Below, in pieces: positions 1 to 9,597 of a stretch of 64,000 nt of DNA (within the stretch, counting starts at the first letter, position 1; each line of letters begins with the position of its first letter). Below the pieces are notes generated by a model that was not told the DNA's origin, searched no databases, and was given only the letters and a program-made list of their open reading frames with translations. The position numbers were made by a program, and so were the translations under genes. Source of the stretch: Meira nashicola (taxonomy: Eukaryota; Basidiomycota; Exobasidiomycetes; Exobasidiales; Brachybasidiaceae); the NCBI GenBank assembly GCA_001600355.1, contig BCJU01000001.1, positions 2,873,178-2,937,177 on the forward strand, read 5' to 3'.

Positions 1-716
1 CAGTGTGTGTGCAGCAAAATATTTTTTAATCTAAAAGAAAACACGCGGTGGAGGCCTATCAACCGTCAAGTACACACAGTGTTCGAAAAAAAAAGAGAAA
101 AAGGTAAGCTACCGCTACGACTGCCTAGTTCTAGGGGCGGAAGTGTGTATGCGTAAGCCTCAGCCTCATGCTGGAAGATGAATTGAGATTTGCCTGTACA
201 TCTCTAAAGCCGATTCTACTTCGATCGGTGTCAGTCAGTCAGTCAATCACAGTAAATAAGATCATACGCTTTATAAGATCACAAGCTTTACTGATGATAA
301 AAATGGATTTACTTAATATATTCGAAAGTTATTAATGAAGAAAATTATGGTTGAATACAATTCGATTATGTGACATATGTACATCATTAACTCTGTCTCG
401 ATAGTTGGTCCCCATACCACTTTCTGAAGATGCTAAATATCTATGATTTCAATTATCTTATCGTTACTCCCTAACTCGAGAAGGTTTAGTTATCATTTTA
501 TCGTGCGAAATTGTTGCATAGCTTTGAGCGAACGCCAAAGGAGCAAAGCAGGGCTGAACATATGCATGTACGCAGGGACCACAGGGCTGCTACTCATAAG
601 CATATAATTAAACTCTGGCCGCGTAAACGGGCGTTGAACTGTTGTGAAATATAAACTTGCTTGCCCCTTTTCGAACAACTATCTTTTCTACTACCACAAA
701 TTGTTTCATCTTCGTA
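1..716. other. intergenic / upstream region of the UBX gene
   Basis: No protein-coding or RNA gene is supported here. The stretch is AT-rich and holds a short CAGT-type tetranucleotide run at about 231-245. Reading frames on the minus strand near 490-680 have no recognisable protein content. The last part presumably carries the promoter and leader of the UBX-domain gene starting at 717. Confidence 0.6.
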
Positions 717-1430
717 ATGGCAGATTCAGTACAGCCTGAACAGACGAATATCCCTGCAATCGATAGTCAGCCATGGTCGAACGTAAAAGTGTTTAATCCA
801 CCCAGTGGTGCAGGACCATCACGATTACCACCAGCTCAACAAGAAGAACCAAAACCTACGCCATCCGAATTAAAGCAAGCTTTTGCCAGTCACATAGAAC
901 AAAGAAATGGACCAGATGCACCATTAATGACATCAGCAATGCGTGAAAGGGAAGCTATCCGATCAGGAATACAAAAGAAAGAAAAGGTTGAAACAAGAAT
1001 TCGAATTAGATTTTCTGATCGAACAATGCTAGAAGCAACATTTTCAAGTACAGAAAAAATCTCCATCGTTTACAAATTTTTACGTGAAAATCTTTCTGAT
1101 CAATATAAATCTAAGCCTTTTACACTTTATCAAACACCACCAAAAAGAGATTTTCCTGAACAAACAAAAGATCCAAAATTGCAAGGAAAAACTTTGAAAG
1201 AATTAGGTTTAGTACCTCAAGCTTCGCTTAATATTCGATGGGAAGATGTTTCGATGAATTCAAATTCTTTTCCTGCTCCTTTGGAATCTTCATTAAAAGG
1301 AAAAGCAGAAAATTTACCTGCACCAAAATCATTTGAGGAATCAAGCGGTGGCACAGGCAAGTCAAGCGGAAAATCAGATGGAGAGAAAAAGGGAATTCCG
1401 AAATGGCTCAAAGGATTTTCAAAGAAGTAA
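717..1430 (+). CDS. UBX-domain protein of the TUG/ASPL (UBXD9/Ubx4) type, short form
   Basis: Predicted adaptor for the Cdc48/p97 ATPase. The 237-residue protein has a UBX beta-grasp domain at about residues 94-180, beginning RIRIRF and ending NIRWED. Upstream is a conserved linker with the phrase PLMTSAMRERE, which resembles the PLVTKAFRE segment of ASPL/TUG proteins. The C-terminus ends IPKWLKGFSKK, very like the PKWLK tail of mammalian ASPSCR1. The ATG at 717 (MADSVQ) was chosen because the longer frame starts at a non-ATG codon. Compared with animal TUG and yeast Ubx4, the N-terminal TUG-UBL1 ubiquitin-like domain is missing and no upstream exon encoding it is visible. It converges on the Ivy1-like gene with 153 bp between stop codons. 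Family call is fairly safe; the Cdc48 role is from the family. Confidence 0.75.
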   Translation: MADSVQPEQTNIPAIDSQPWSNVKVFNPPSGAGPSRLPPAQQEEPKPTPSELKQAFASHIEQRNGPDAPLMTSAMREREAIRSGIQKKEKVETRIRIRFSDRTMLEATFSSTEKISIVYKFLRENLSDQYKSKPFTLYQTPPKRDFPEQTKDPKLQGKTLKELGLVPQASLNIRWEDVSMNSNSFPAPLESSLKGKAENLPAPKSFEESSGGTGKSSGKSDGEKKGIPKWLKGFSKK

Positions 1431-1583
1431 AAGTTTTCGGTTCATTCTGATCGAATTCTATATACCAGTATAGCAAGTAATAATGTACATAGATACATGT
1501 TCATCTCGTTAATCATCACTAAATCATAAAAAGGTTGTATTCGTAAATGGTTCATTAGTGGGTGGGTATCTTTATTATTCTCT

Positions 1584-4500
1584 CTAGCGAACAGTTCCAT
1601 GTTCTCTGGTAAAGTTGATATGCCTTGAATGTTCATCTTCAAAGCTTCTCCTTGCTTGCAATCCTTGCTCTGGTCTCATAAGACTATTTGGCGTTCCTGA
1701 AACAGATCGAACAGTATTTGAAGCATAAGCATTTCCACTCGGCGGAACTTGCACAGTCTGTCTTCTGTAATTTGGCGGGGGATTGGCACTATATCCATTT
1801 TCTCTGTTTTGAGTGATTGCTTCAGGATGACGTGGAGGTGGTTGAGGAGGCAAGATTCCTGCTTTGGTGGTTGCCATGGAAATACTTGCTCCATTTGTCG
1901 TATCACTTGAACGATAATGTCGTGCAGAACAATTCCAGCATCCGCAACTGCTTGCATGCGGTGGCTCGTTTGACGTTATAGGTCTACTACGAGAAGTATT
2001 GGAATTGCTATATTCCTGTCTCCCGAATTCGTCTATTCGATTATTATCATTTGCATTTCCACTTGATCGAATTTGTGTAGGTGCAGAATCGTATCGACCT
2101 CTTGATTTAGAGGAAGGTGCTGTTGCTGAATCATAATGACCATAAGTTGATCCTCGAGGATTGGATGATGAAGCAGTTATTGTACCATTTCTACTCGTAT
2201 TGGACGAATAAGCGTGTACAATATCTGGTACACGACGAGGAGAAGTTGGAGTAGGAATATTATCCCTTCTTCGTGAATCCTGAGGTGAAGGTTGTTGCAT
2301 CTTATCCGCTTGATATAAAGCTTTCATTCTTGCAACAAAACTCCTTTCGCTATCCGTACTTAAAGAACGTGTCACACTTGGTCCTTCGATTCGACTACCT
2401 CCGACTGCCGGTGTATATCGATCAGGCTCATATCGTGATGCAGGAATTTCTTCGTCTAGACGAATAGGACGAGAGGCAGAAGATGAAGATTTCGGGACAG
2501 GTTCACTATGACGAGGCCTTGTATTAGTCCGATTCGATTCTGCCACATCGCGATAATAGTGATTTTGATCGTAAGCAGGTTGACGATTGGTCGTGGCGTA
2601 TGAATCCGGTCGATCCATCATTCTTAATCGATTTTCTGCCTCTACTAAACGTCTTTCTAGCTCCATTTGTCGTTCACGGTCTCTTTCACGTTCCCATATA
2701 CTTGAACGGGATGAAGCTTGCTCTTCACGACGTTCGTTAGATTCTTTTGAAGTGCTTGGAGAGGGGATGTTTTCTGAATTCTTTTGATTGGCGAATCGGG
2801 TACCTATTCCTGCCATTGAGATTTCATTCTTTTCACGACTTTGATCGACGTTAGAAGGTGAGGTTACGCGTTTAATGTAATCACTTTGTTCTTCTTTCAT
2901 CAAGTCATTCGTTTGCCATTCATTTCCTCCCTTTTCGTCCACACCACGTACGATCACATCATCTGGCTTCTCATCGATCGGCGTCAATGGACCAGCAGAC
3001 TTTGAATCGGGAAGGAGAGCGTTTGAATCTTCTGAGCCTCCTTTACTGGTTGCAACGGTGCTGATACTAGCATTCATATTAGAAGAGAGACTTGAAGGAA
3101 CGTCCGAAGATTCATTAGGAGAAGGAGGACAATTAGCTTCATTCTCATTGACCGAATCACTTTCCTCCTTTACCGTTTGCATGCGTGTCGGTGTTTCCTC
3201 TTCTTCTTTCTTTTCAGGTTCTGCATCTCGAATGATTACTGTACCTTCAGCCATTGATGATCCTTGCAAATGATGACTTTCATACGTATTTGAACGAACG
3301 GAAGACATCCTTTTGGCTTCGCTCGTTCTTCCTCGAATGTTTTGAGAATCATTGTTGGATGTAGATTCTGCTACGCTTGAATCCAATGGCTTTTTTGGCT
3401 TTTGCGCATCTACCAAATTTCCGTTACTGTCTAGGCGAGGCAAATTAGCCATCGTGGTTGTTGACTTGCCATCGTTATCCTTTGCTTCTGCGCTGGATGA
3501 AGCAGTTTTTGTGGGAGACTCGTCTGTCGCATTCGTGGGCGGTGTCCAGCCAAGCTGTTGTAATTTAAGCATCGCATGTTCATCTTCTAATTGTCTTAAT
3601 CGGATTTGCTCTTGTCTTCGAATCTCTTCACGTATTTCTGCTTCTTTGATTGCAATCCTTTGTGCGAGACCTGAACCGTCTTCAATTAAATCGATAGGTT
3701 GTGCTTTTGCCATGGCTTCATTTGTGGTAAAATTGAGCCATTCATTCAACTTTCCGATATGTTGACCGGATCTACGTACAATCTCACAAGCTCCTTTATA
3801 TTCTGTATCAGCTAAACCGCCCAAGGTAGCCGCAACCAATAAGCTAGTCGAGAATGTCTTTGTTCCAACGCTTGAGCTATGACATGTTTTCAATTTTGCC
3901 ATTTCTGCTGTTAAGCTTTGCATGTTTGAAATAAATTTATCATGCGATTCAACGGCTAATTTACCGCCCTTCTTTGCCGATTTATCGTATGATGCTTGTG
4001 TCTTTTTGATCTTGCTATCTAATGATTCTAATTGTTCGTCGTGTGTTCTTTCCTCTTTGGCGATGCGTTTGAAGTATTTTGCGCATTGATCGTTTAATGC
4101 ATCATACTCTTTTTGTACAATCTTTGCTTGTTTAGATGAAACTTCCATTCGTGCATCGAATAAATCTGAAGCAGCTTGAAGTGTTTGAGAAGGTACCTCT
4201 TCGATCGCTTTTACCTTTGCCATTTCATTCAAGCCTTTTGATAACTTCTTTTCGCATTTTGCCAACTTTGTACGTAAGTCACGATATTCATCCAAAGAAA
4301 CCAAAATTCCCTCTAAAGCTTTTACGCTCTTATGAAGATCATTTCTTTCGATCGCATGGGCTTGCATATTTGTTAAGCTTGCATTGGAATCGGCAAGAAT
4401 AGGAAGAGTTCCAGGTTGAGAGGTTGCCATCATGCCGCCGCTATTGAGGAGACTTGTTTGTCCGGTATACTGAGGAACGATATGTTGAACGGCTGCCATT

Positions 4501-4874
4501 GGGCTTGAACCAACATAAGAAGTGGAATTTGGCAAAGGTGTAAATTGATTACTAGAACGTGAATTGATTGGCGATAAAGCTAAAGATGGAGGAAAGAGTT
4601 CAAACGGATTCACGTTGCTCGCAGTGGGTGTGTGCGGAGATAATAAAGCGGGCGTCTGAATTGCTTGACTTGAGAATGAATGAGAGGCTCGAGAATAGAG
4701 TGGTGCACGTTGTGTTGCAGATAGAGAGGGTGTAATCGCCGTTGAACCTGCCAAAGAAGTTGCTTCTGATGGACTTGTAGGTCTTTTGTTTGCAGCTATG
4801 ACATTAGACTCACTTGTCTGTGCTGCAGGTGTATTATTTGATGATGAATTTTGATTGCCAAAAAGTCTCTTCAT
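1584..4874 (-). CDS. Ivy1-like BAR/I-BAR domain protein with long disordered tail
   Basis: A 1096-residue protein. The N-terminal 180 residues are Ser/Thr/Pro-rich and disordered. Residues of about 180-400 form a charged helical region (LRTKLAKCEKKLSKGLNEMA; YFKRIAKEERTHDEQLESL; EYKGACEIVRRSGQHIGKL) that I read as the BAR-like module of fungal Ivy1-type proteins. In yeast Ivy1 binds phospholipids and the GTPase Ypt7 on vacuoles and signalling endosomes and affects TORC1. A second coiled coil (RERDRERQMELERRLVEAENRLRMM) lies near residue 740. The C-terminal third is disordered with a striking HASSCGCWNCSARHY motif (first Cys at residue 977) that could be a small metal knuckle. Single exon. It is divergently arranged with TIP41. 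The family call is from helical pattern resemblance, so moderate. Confidence 0.55.
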   Translation of the reverse strand: MKRLFGNQNSSSNNTPAAQTSESNVIAANKRPTSPSEATSLAGSTAITPSLSATQRAPLYSRASHSFSSQAIQTPALLSPHTPTASNVNPFELFPPSLALSPINSRSSNQFTPLPNSTSYVGSSPMAAVQHIVPQYTGQTSLLNSGGMMATSQPGTLPILADSNASLTNMQAHAIERNDLHKSVKALEGILVSLDEYRDLRTKLAKCEKKLSKGLNEMAKVKAIEEVPSQTLQAASDLFDARMEVSSKQAKIVQKEYDALNDQCAKYFKRIAKEERTHDEQLESLDSKIKKTQASYDKSAKKGGKLAVESHDKFISNMQSLTAEMAKLKTCHSSSVGTKTFSTSLLVAATLGGLADTEYKGACEIVRRSGQHIGKLNEWLNFTTNEAMAKAQPIDLIEDGSGLAQRIAIKEAEIREEIRRQEQIRLRQLEDEHAMLKLQQLGWTPPTNATDESPTKTASSSAEAKDNDGKSTTTMANLPRLDSNGNLVDAQKPKKPLDSSVAESTSNNDSQNIRGRTSEAKRMSSVRSNTYESHHLQGSSMAEGTVIIRDAEPEKKEEEETPTRMQTVKEESDSVNENEANCPPSPNESSDVPSSLSSNMNASISTVATSKGGSEDSNALLPDSKSAGPLTPIDEKPDDVIVRGVDEKGGNEWQTNDLMKEEQSDYIKRVTSPSNVDQSREKNEISMAGIGTRFANQKNSENIPSPSTSKESNERREEQASSRSSIWERERDRERQMELERRLVEAENRLRMMDRPDSYATTNRQPAYDQNHYYRDVAESNRTNTRPRHSEPVPKSSSSASRPIRLDEEIPASRYEPDRYTPAVGGSRIEGPSVTRSLSTDSERSFVARMKALYQADKMQQPSPQDSRRRDNIPTPTSPRRVPDIVHAYSSNTSRNGTITASSSNPRGSTYGHYDSATAPSSKSRGRYDSAPTQIRSSGNANDNNRIDEFGRQEYSNSNTSRSRPITSNEPPHASSCGCWNCSARHYRSSDTTNGASISMATTKAGILPPQPPPRHPEAITQNRENGYSANPPPNYRRQTVQVPPSGNAYASNTVRSVSGTPNSLMRPEQGLQARRSFEDEHSRHINFTREHGTVR

Positions 4875-5834
4875 TTTTGGTGATGAGTGATGCCGATTGA
4901 GCCGTTATCTTATTGGGTATGTTATATCTTGTCCTGGTTTAGGTTACGATGAATGAATGAAGTTCAATTGACCATCTATGCGATTGTCTGAATGTTGTTG
5001 ATAACGATTTAGAATGATGATCCTTTTCCAAGATATGAAGAGGTCCAAACTTTCTTATTGATTGGTATATTTGTGAAGATTTTGCCTCTTGTATGCGGTG
5101 ATTAAACGGTGGAAAAAGTTGCAATAAAAGAGGAAAACAAACAAGATAAGAAGATGTCAAGCCAAAACAGCTACATATACATACACCTGCATCATGGCAT
5201 GGTCCATTTTGGTGTCAATCGTGTGTATGTACATTAGACATACATCATCTCGGCACACGATTACAGTATTGCACCATGATGGGAAATGCCCCTAAACAAC
5301 AACACTTGCATGAATGTGTGTATCAGCGCGTTTACGCGTTTGAATAGGCATTTGATCAGTCTTTACCTCAATATACCTCCCCCTTTTTTTTCTGTCTTTT
5401 CTTGTGATGGAGTTTGGAGAAGGTTAATTTAAACGCTAAAATTATTTCATTTTCGCCCCTGAGTCTGATCTGTTTTATCGGGATACATACAATTGCAAGC
5501 CATCCAAAGTATATACAATAGGATTTCTAAAGACTTTTAATAACATTTGCATATATTTAATCTGACTTTATGTTAACTTTAATAAAGAACGTGTGGCAGA
5601 TAGTCTCACAGTGCATTCAATGATAAATACTATGAGAAGGATATGGAATTTATAGGTGAATCGATTTGTAAGGTGATTATATAAAGTGCACACCAACGCG
5701 TTTAGCGGAGAAGAGAAATCAGGCACGGACCAATGGAACAAAAAAAATAAAGGATGATCTTCGATACTTCTTCCATCTGCTAAACCAACCCATTCGAATA
5801 GAGGAGGGTTGTATTATTGCCTCGTTTATTCGAA
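4875..5834. promoter_or_regulatory. divergent promoter region of the Ivy1-like gene and TIP41
   Basis: This 960-bp gap separates two divergent genes. It contains a polypyrimidine run near 5386-5402, CATACA-type repeats near 5166-5250, two ACGCGT hexamers (5334-5339, 5696-5701) and two short upstream ORFs (5733-5750 and 5754-5783) just before the TIP41 ATG. No coding sequence is supported. Confidence 0.5.
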
Positions 5835-7304
5835 ATGCTCAACCTTGGTCAGCCAAGAAGAGCAGAACCAATACCTGCTATATGGAACACAAAATATGAA
5901 TCATTCGAAGAAAGAAGAAGCAATGGATCATCTTCATCATCTTTAGATTCAAATTCTACTTCTGCTTCTTTAGCTGATGTGATCAACGTTCGTGGAATCA
6001 AGATTGCAGGTTGGACGATCGAAACACATAGAGGATCAATTGCTGATAGTAAAACGATTGATGAACTTTCTGATAATTGGGGTATTCCATTACCTGAAAT
6101 GCCGTTTGATAAGAATAAATTGGTGATCCGATATGATGGCAACAAAAATGATGAAAAACAACAATCATGGCAATATTCTTTTGATGGAATGAGCGCACTA
6201 AAAAGTGTTGAAGGAGTGAGTGAGCAATCTACATTCAAAGGTATGGAGCTCAATCGATCTATATCACATCATAAAGGAACTACAAGGTTTGGAGAAAAAC
6301 CAAAAAAGAAACGTGTACAAGTATCTTATGCAAACGAATGGGGCAAAAAGAGAGATCAACAACAACAACAGAAAAGTCGAACAGATTCAGATCCACCACA
6401 ATCTCATTCCAACTTTGGACCAGAAATTGCAATGGCAGCTGCAACAAATTCGATCGCGACAGCTCGTGATTTCGATTGGACATACACCTCTACATGGCCG
6501 GGAAAAGAAGATTTTGGGGGGAAAGAGTCAGAGAAAAGTTTATTTATTGCCGGTCAAGATCCAAATCGCGATCGAATTCCAATCGAACGTCTTGGTCCAC
6601 CCCCAAGCCCTGGTGCGAAAGCAGAACCAATCCTATTTTTTGATGATCTGATCTTATTCGAAGATGAACTTGGTGATAATGGAACAAGTTTGCTCAACGT
6701 TAAAGTTCGTGTAATGCCTACAGGTTTGTTGGTATTGCAAAGATTCTTTTTGAGAGTCGATAATGTCGTCTTTCGCGTGTTTGATACACGCATGTATGTA
6801 GGCTTCTATGATGATGAAACAATCACTTCGCATACACCAGCCTTGCAACAAGGGCAACAAGGACAAAACATTTCAAGAGCAACCGAGCAATTCACGAAAC
6901 TTTCACTTGACTCTCAATCAAAATCAATACCTGCACTTGCTTCACCTTTTCGCGTGATTCGGGAATGTAGCGGATTGGAAGAGCCTTATTCTGCTATTCG
7001 GTCAAGGTTGCCGCCATACAAGCCAAACGACCTCTCTCCATTAACCGATGTAGGATGGGTTGCACAACAATTAACAAAGATGGAAGAAGATCGACAAAGA
7101 AAGCTTTACACTGCTTCTCGAGCAGGATTACATCCTGGCACTACAGTATCACTTGAACAATCAGATCCCACTCAACCTGCTGTCTTACCAAGCGATTTTG
7201 CACCAGGACAAGAATCAAATCGCATCTTAGGCGAAATTGAAGATGATGTAGAAAATCGATGGGAAGGACAGGGTTATCGAGTAGATGTCGCTTTGCTGTA
7301 TTAG
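5835..7304 (+). CDS. TIP41: TIP41-like protein (TOR pathway, PP2A regulation)
   Basis: Tip41/TIPRL family proteins bind the catalytic subunits of PP2A-type phosphatases and, in yeast, act with Tap42 in TOR signalling. The 489-residue protein shows both family blocks. The first is IAGWTIETHRGSI with ELSDNWGIPLPEM, then a WQYSFDGMSAL segment. The second is DWTYTSTWPG, IPIERLGPP, PILFFDDLILFEDELGDNG, KVRVMPTGLLVLQRFFLRVD and FRVFDTRMY. A low-complexity Gln/Asn/Lys insert separates the blocks, and about 140 extra residues follow the core, making it longer than the usual 270-360 residues. The first ATG in frame (5835) was chosen, because the frame otherwise opens at TTG. Only 55 bp separate its stop from the convergent HAT1 stop, so the 3' UTRs very likely overlap. 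Confidence 0.9.
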   Translation: MLNLGQPRRAEPIPAIWNTKYESFEERRSNGSSSSSLDSNSTSASLADVINVRGIKIAGWTIETHRGSIADSKTIDELSDNWGIPLPEMPFDKNKLVIRYDGNKNDEKQQSWQYSFDGMSALKSVEGVSEQSTFKGMELNRSISHHKGTTRFGEKPKKKRVQVSYANEWGKKRDQQQQQKSRTDSDPPQSHSNFGPEIAMAAATNSIATARDFDWTYTSTWPGKEDFGGKESEKSLFIAGQDPNRDRIPIERLGPPPSPGAKAEPILFFDDLILFEDELGDNGTSLLNVKVRVMPTGLLVLQRFFLRVDNVVFRVFDTRMYVGFYDDETITSHTPALQQGQQGQNISRATEQFTKLSLDSQSKSIPALASPFRVIRECSGLEEPYSAIRSRLPPYKPNDLSPLTDVGWVAQQLTKMEEDRQRKLYTASRAGLHPGTTVSLEQSDPTQPAVLPSDFAPGQESNRILGEIEDDVENRWEGQGYRVDVALLY

Positions 7305-7359
7305 TCATCATACACAATTGTACATTAATAAATTCACAATGTGTATAGGAACTCAATAT

Positions 7360-8667
7360 TCAATACAATCTGGCTACTTTGGCAGCCGGTCCACTTCCAT
7401 TTTGATGTTCAGGTTCAAGTCCTGATTCGATAATACCATCAACATCCACTCCGGTCAATTGGCTATATTCATCCATAACACTTTCGAATGTTTCCTGTAA
7501 TTTTGCAACACGTTCTTCATGTTCCATCTGTTGTAAAACATCACGATTGAATGCAAAAACACGTGCTTTAACTTGTAATCGAAACTTTGTGATTTGTTCA
7601 TGATCTTCTTCGTCTAACATCATTAACATACACATTTCCACTAATCGATCCCATTGTCGTTTGGCGATCTTGTGACGTAATCGTTCAGATTCTGACCACT
7701 TTTTGTCGATTGGCGCACGTAAAGCACCACCTTTGACGTGCTCTTTAGCTCGTAATAAGAATCCATCTTCGGGTGATAATAGTCTTTTAAGATCATTCGT
7801 ATCGCGTAAACGATCAAAAGCTTCAGATGGATCTTCAATCGTTAACTCTACAATATCTTCACGTTCTTTGGCCAATTTGACTACTTGGGCATACAATTCC
7901 GAGCCATGTCCTTGAATCTGAAAAGGCGGAAGGATGACAAATTGCGAAAGACGTAATCGATGCCAAGAAGGATAGAACCAAAAGTTATATAAGCTTGTAT
8001 ATCCAACAAAATGATATTTAGACGTTGCAGGAGTGAATTCGTATACTACTAAAAATTCCCAATTCTTTTCGCCTTCATCGATATAACTTGCACCTTCGAT
8101 GAATAATAGTGTGAACAATTGCATCCTTCTATGGTATTCGCGAAAGCCTGGCGTATTCCAATCGCAGTGATATACTTCAAATGTACGTACTGATTGACCC
8201 GCAGCACCTTCTCCAACATTTGAAGAAGGGCGTCCGATAATCGAACGTTCTTGTGCTTTGCCTTTACCTTTTCCGTTTGACTGTTTTGTAGTACGTGTAT
8301 AAGTATGAATCTTTTGACCAAAAGGTTTGAAAGTAGGTTTCGATGCAGATAGTTGTTCCAGTTCGCTCAGGCTGTCACTTACGTCCTCTTTCGGTAAGAA
8401 TTCCATTAAAGCTGCTTTTGGATCGTCAACTTTTGCTGTTTTACTTTCCAATTTTCCATCATATTTGATCGTTAGAGCAGATAAAAGTGAATCACTCTTT
8501 AACCCTAATTCTACCTGTAAATTAGAATAACCATAAATCGTTTCTGCTTCTCCGTAAATCGGATATGTGAATGTTGGATGAAAAGTGGCTGCATCATAAA
8601 GATGATCTGAATCTAACAATTTGATACGAAGTGCAGAATTGGATGATGTTGCCCATTGCTCGGCCAT
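7360..8667 (-). CDS. HAT1: histone acetyltransferase type B catalytic subunit HAT1
   Basis: Hat1 acetylates newly made histone H4 on N-terminal lysines before chromatin assembly, usually with the Hat2/RbAp46 partner. The 435-residue protein starts ATSSNSALRIKLL and has the Hat1 N-terminal domain (HPTFTYPIYGEAETIYGY), then YHFVGYTSLYNFWFYPSWHR and the acetyl-CoA-binding QIQGHGSELY (around residue 250). This is followed by LTIEDPSEAFDRLRD, whose glutamate matches the catalytic Glu of the family. The C-terminal region (RLVEMCMLMM onward) is helical. Single exon. It has a long divergent region shared with ERG25 and a tight tail-to-tail junction with TIP41. An ACGCGT hexamer at 8841-8846 lies about 175 bp upstream of the ATG, but such hexamers are not rare here. 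Confidence 0.93.
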   Translation of the reverse strand: MAEQWATSSNSALRIKLLDSDHLYDAATFHPTFTYPIYGEAETIYGYSNLQVELGLKSDSLLSALTIKYDGKLESKTAKVDDPKAALMEFLPKEDVSDSLSELEQLSASKPTFKPFGQKIHTYTRTTKQSNGKGKGKAQERSIIGRPSSNVGEGAAGQSVRTFEVYHCDWNTPGFREYHRRMQLFTLLFIEGASYIDEGEKNWEFLVVYEFTPATSKYHFVGYTSLYNFWFYPSWHRLRLSQFVILPPFQIQGHGSELYAQVVKLAKEREDIVELTIEDPSEAFDRLRDTNDLKRLLSPEDGFLLRAKEHVKGGALRAPIDKKWSESERLRHKIAKRQWDRLVEMCMLMMLDEEDHEQITKFRLQVKARVFAFNRDVLQQMEHEERVAKLQETFESVMDEYSQLTGVDVDGIIESGLEPEHQNGSGPAAKVARLY

Positions 8668-9232
8668 ATTGACGGATTGAGATGAACAGTAAACAGATGT
8701 TTATGGTAGCAGGAAGATGTGTCTCGTGTTGTGTAAAAAGTCGAAGTGTTGCTCTGCTGCTGAAAAGCTCAATTCATGTTTCTAGAATAGACTACTTTGT
8801 ATGCACAGGGTTTTTTCCTGCTTAATGTCGCGTTCTCTTTACGCGTTTCCTTCTCCCCGAGCTAGCCACGGCCATGCTCACGTAATTGCCGTCCGTACGG
8901 CGTGCTTTTCTTCATCTGGTGGAAAATTGCTTTACGAAATGTGATGGTAAATTACAGTCCAATACTACGCTTGAAAGTGGATAATAGGGAAACGAAAATT
9001 AGCTATAACTTTATCGAGCTACTCTATAGTTATTTTTTGAAAACTCGTACGTCTTTATACTTCGAATAAGATAGATATACACTGAATCGTGATATCTGCC
9101 ACGTAGAGTAAATCTATGATATCTACCAGCCATAAAGCAGATATAATTATAATTTACACTTGTACTAAACCTTCAGACTTGCTGGCTTTTTTATTAGAGT
9201 GGTATAAAGTCATACCATATTTTTTATATTCT

Positions 9233-9253
9233 ATAAATGATTCAATCATTTAT
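9233..9253. repeat. AT-rich perfect dyad, 10-bp arms
   Basis: ATAAATGATT and its reverse complement AATCATTTAT are separated by one base. A second, smaller dyad (TGGTAT / ATACCA, 9200-9217) lies just upstream. It could be a hairpin-forming or protein-binding site. Confidence 0.6.
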
Positions 9254-9563
9254 TTTTTAAAAAGAATATAGGTGATAGCCTTCCTAACGAACCTTTTTTT
9301 CCTGTAAGCTCTTATGTATCTCGTCCACTCGGTGACTAAATCAAGACTGTTACATTCATTCTATAAACTAGCACATCTTCCACTTCGTAATATCTCTTTG
9401 ATGGTTGATAAATTAGTAATGGAGGATTACAACGTAAAAAGATGCTTAAGAGAAAAGAGATTTCGACTTACATGTCGGCCCAAGAAAGGCGAAAGATAGA
9501 TAAAATAAAATGCAATTTCGACTTTGAAAACGAGATTTGCCAGGCTTCAATAAAAAAAGGTTC

Positions 9564-9597
9564 CGAAAATCGAAAATCGAAAATCGAAAATCGAAAA
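9564..9597. repeat. tandem heptamer repeat (CGAAAAT)n
   Basis: Nearly five head-to-tail copies of CGAAAAT, four of them perfect. It is a simple-sequence array in intergenic DNA, with no gene association seen. Confidence 0.85.
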
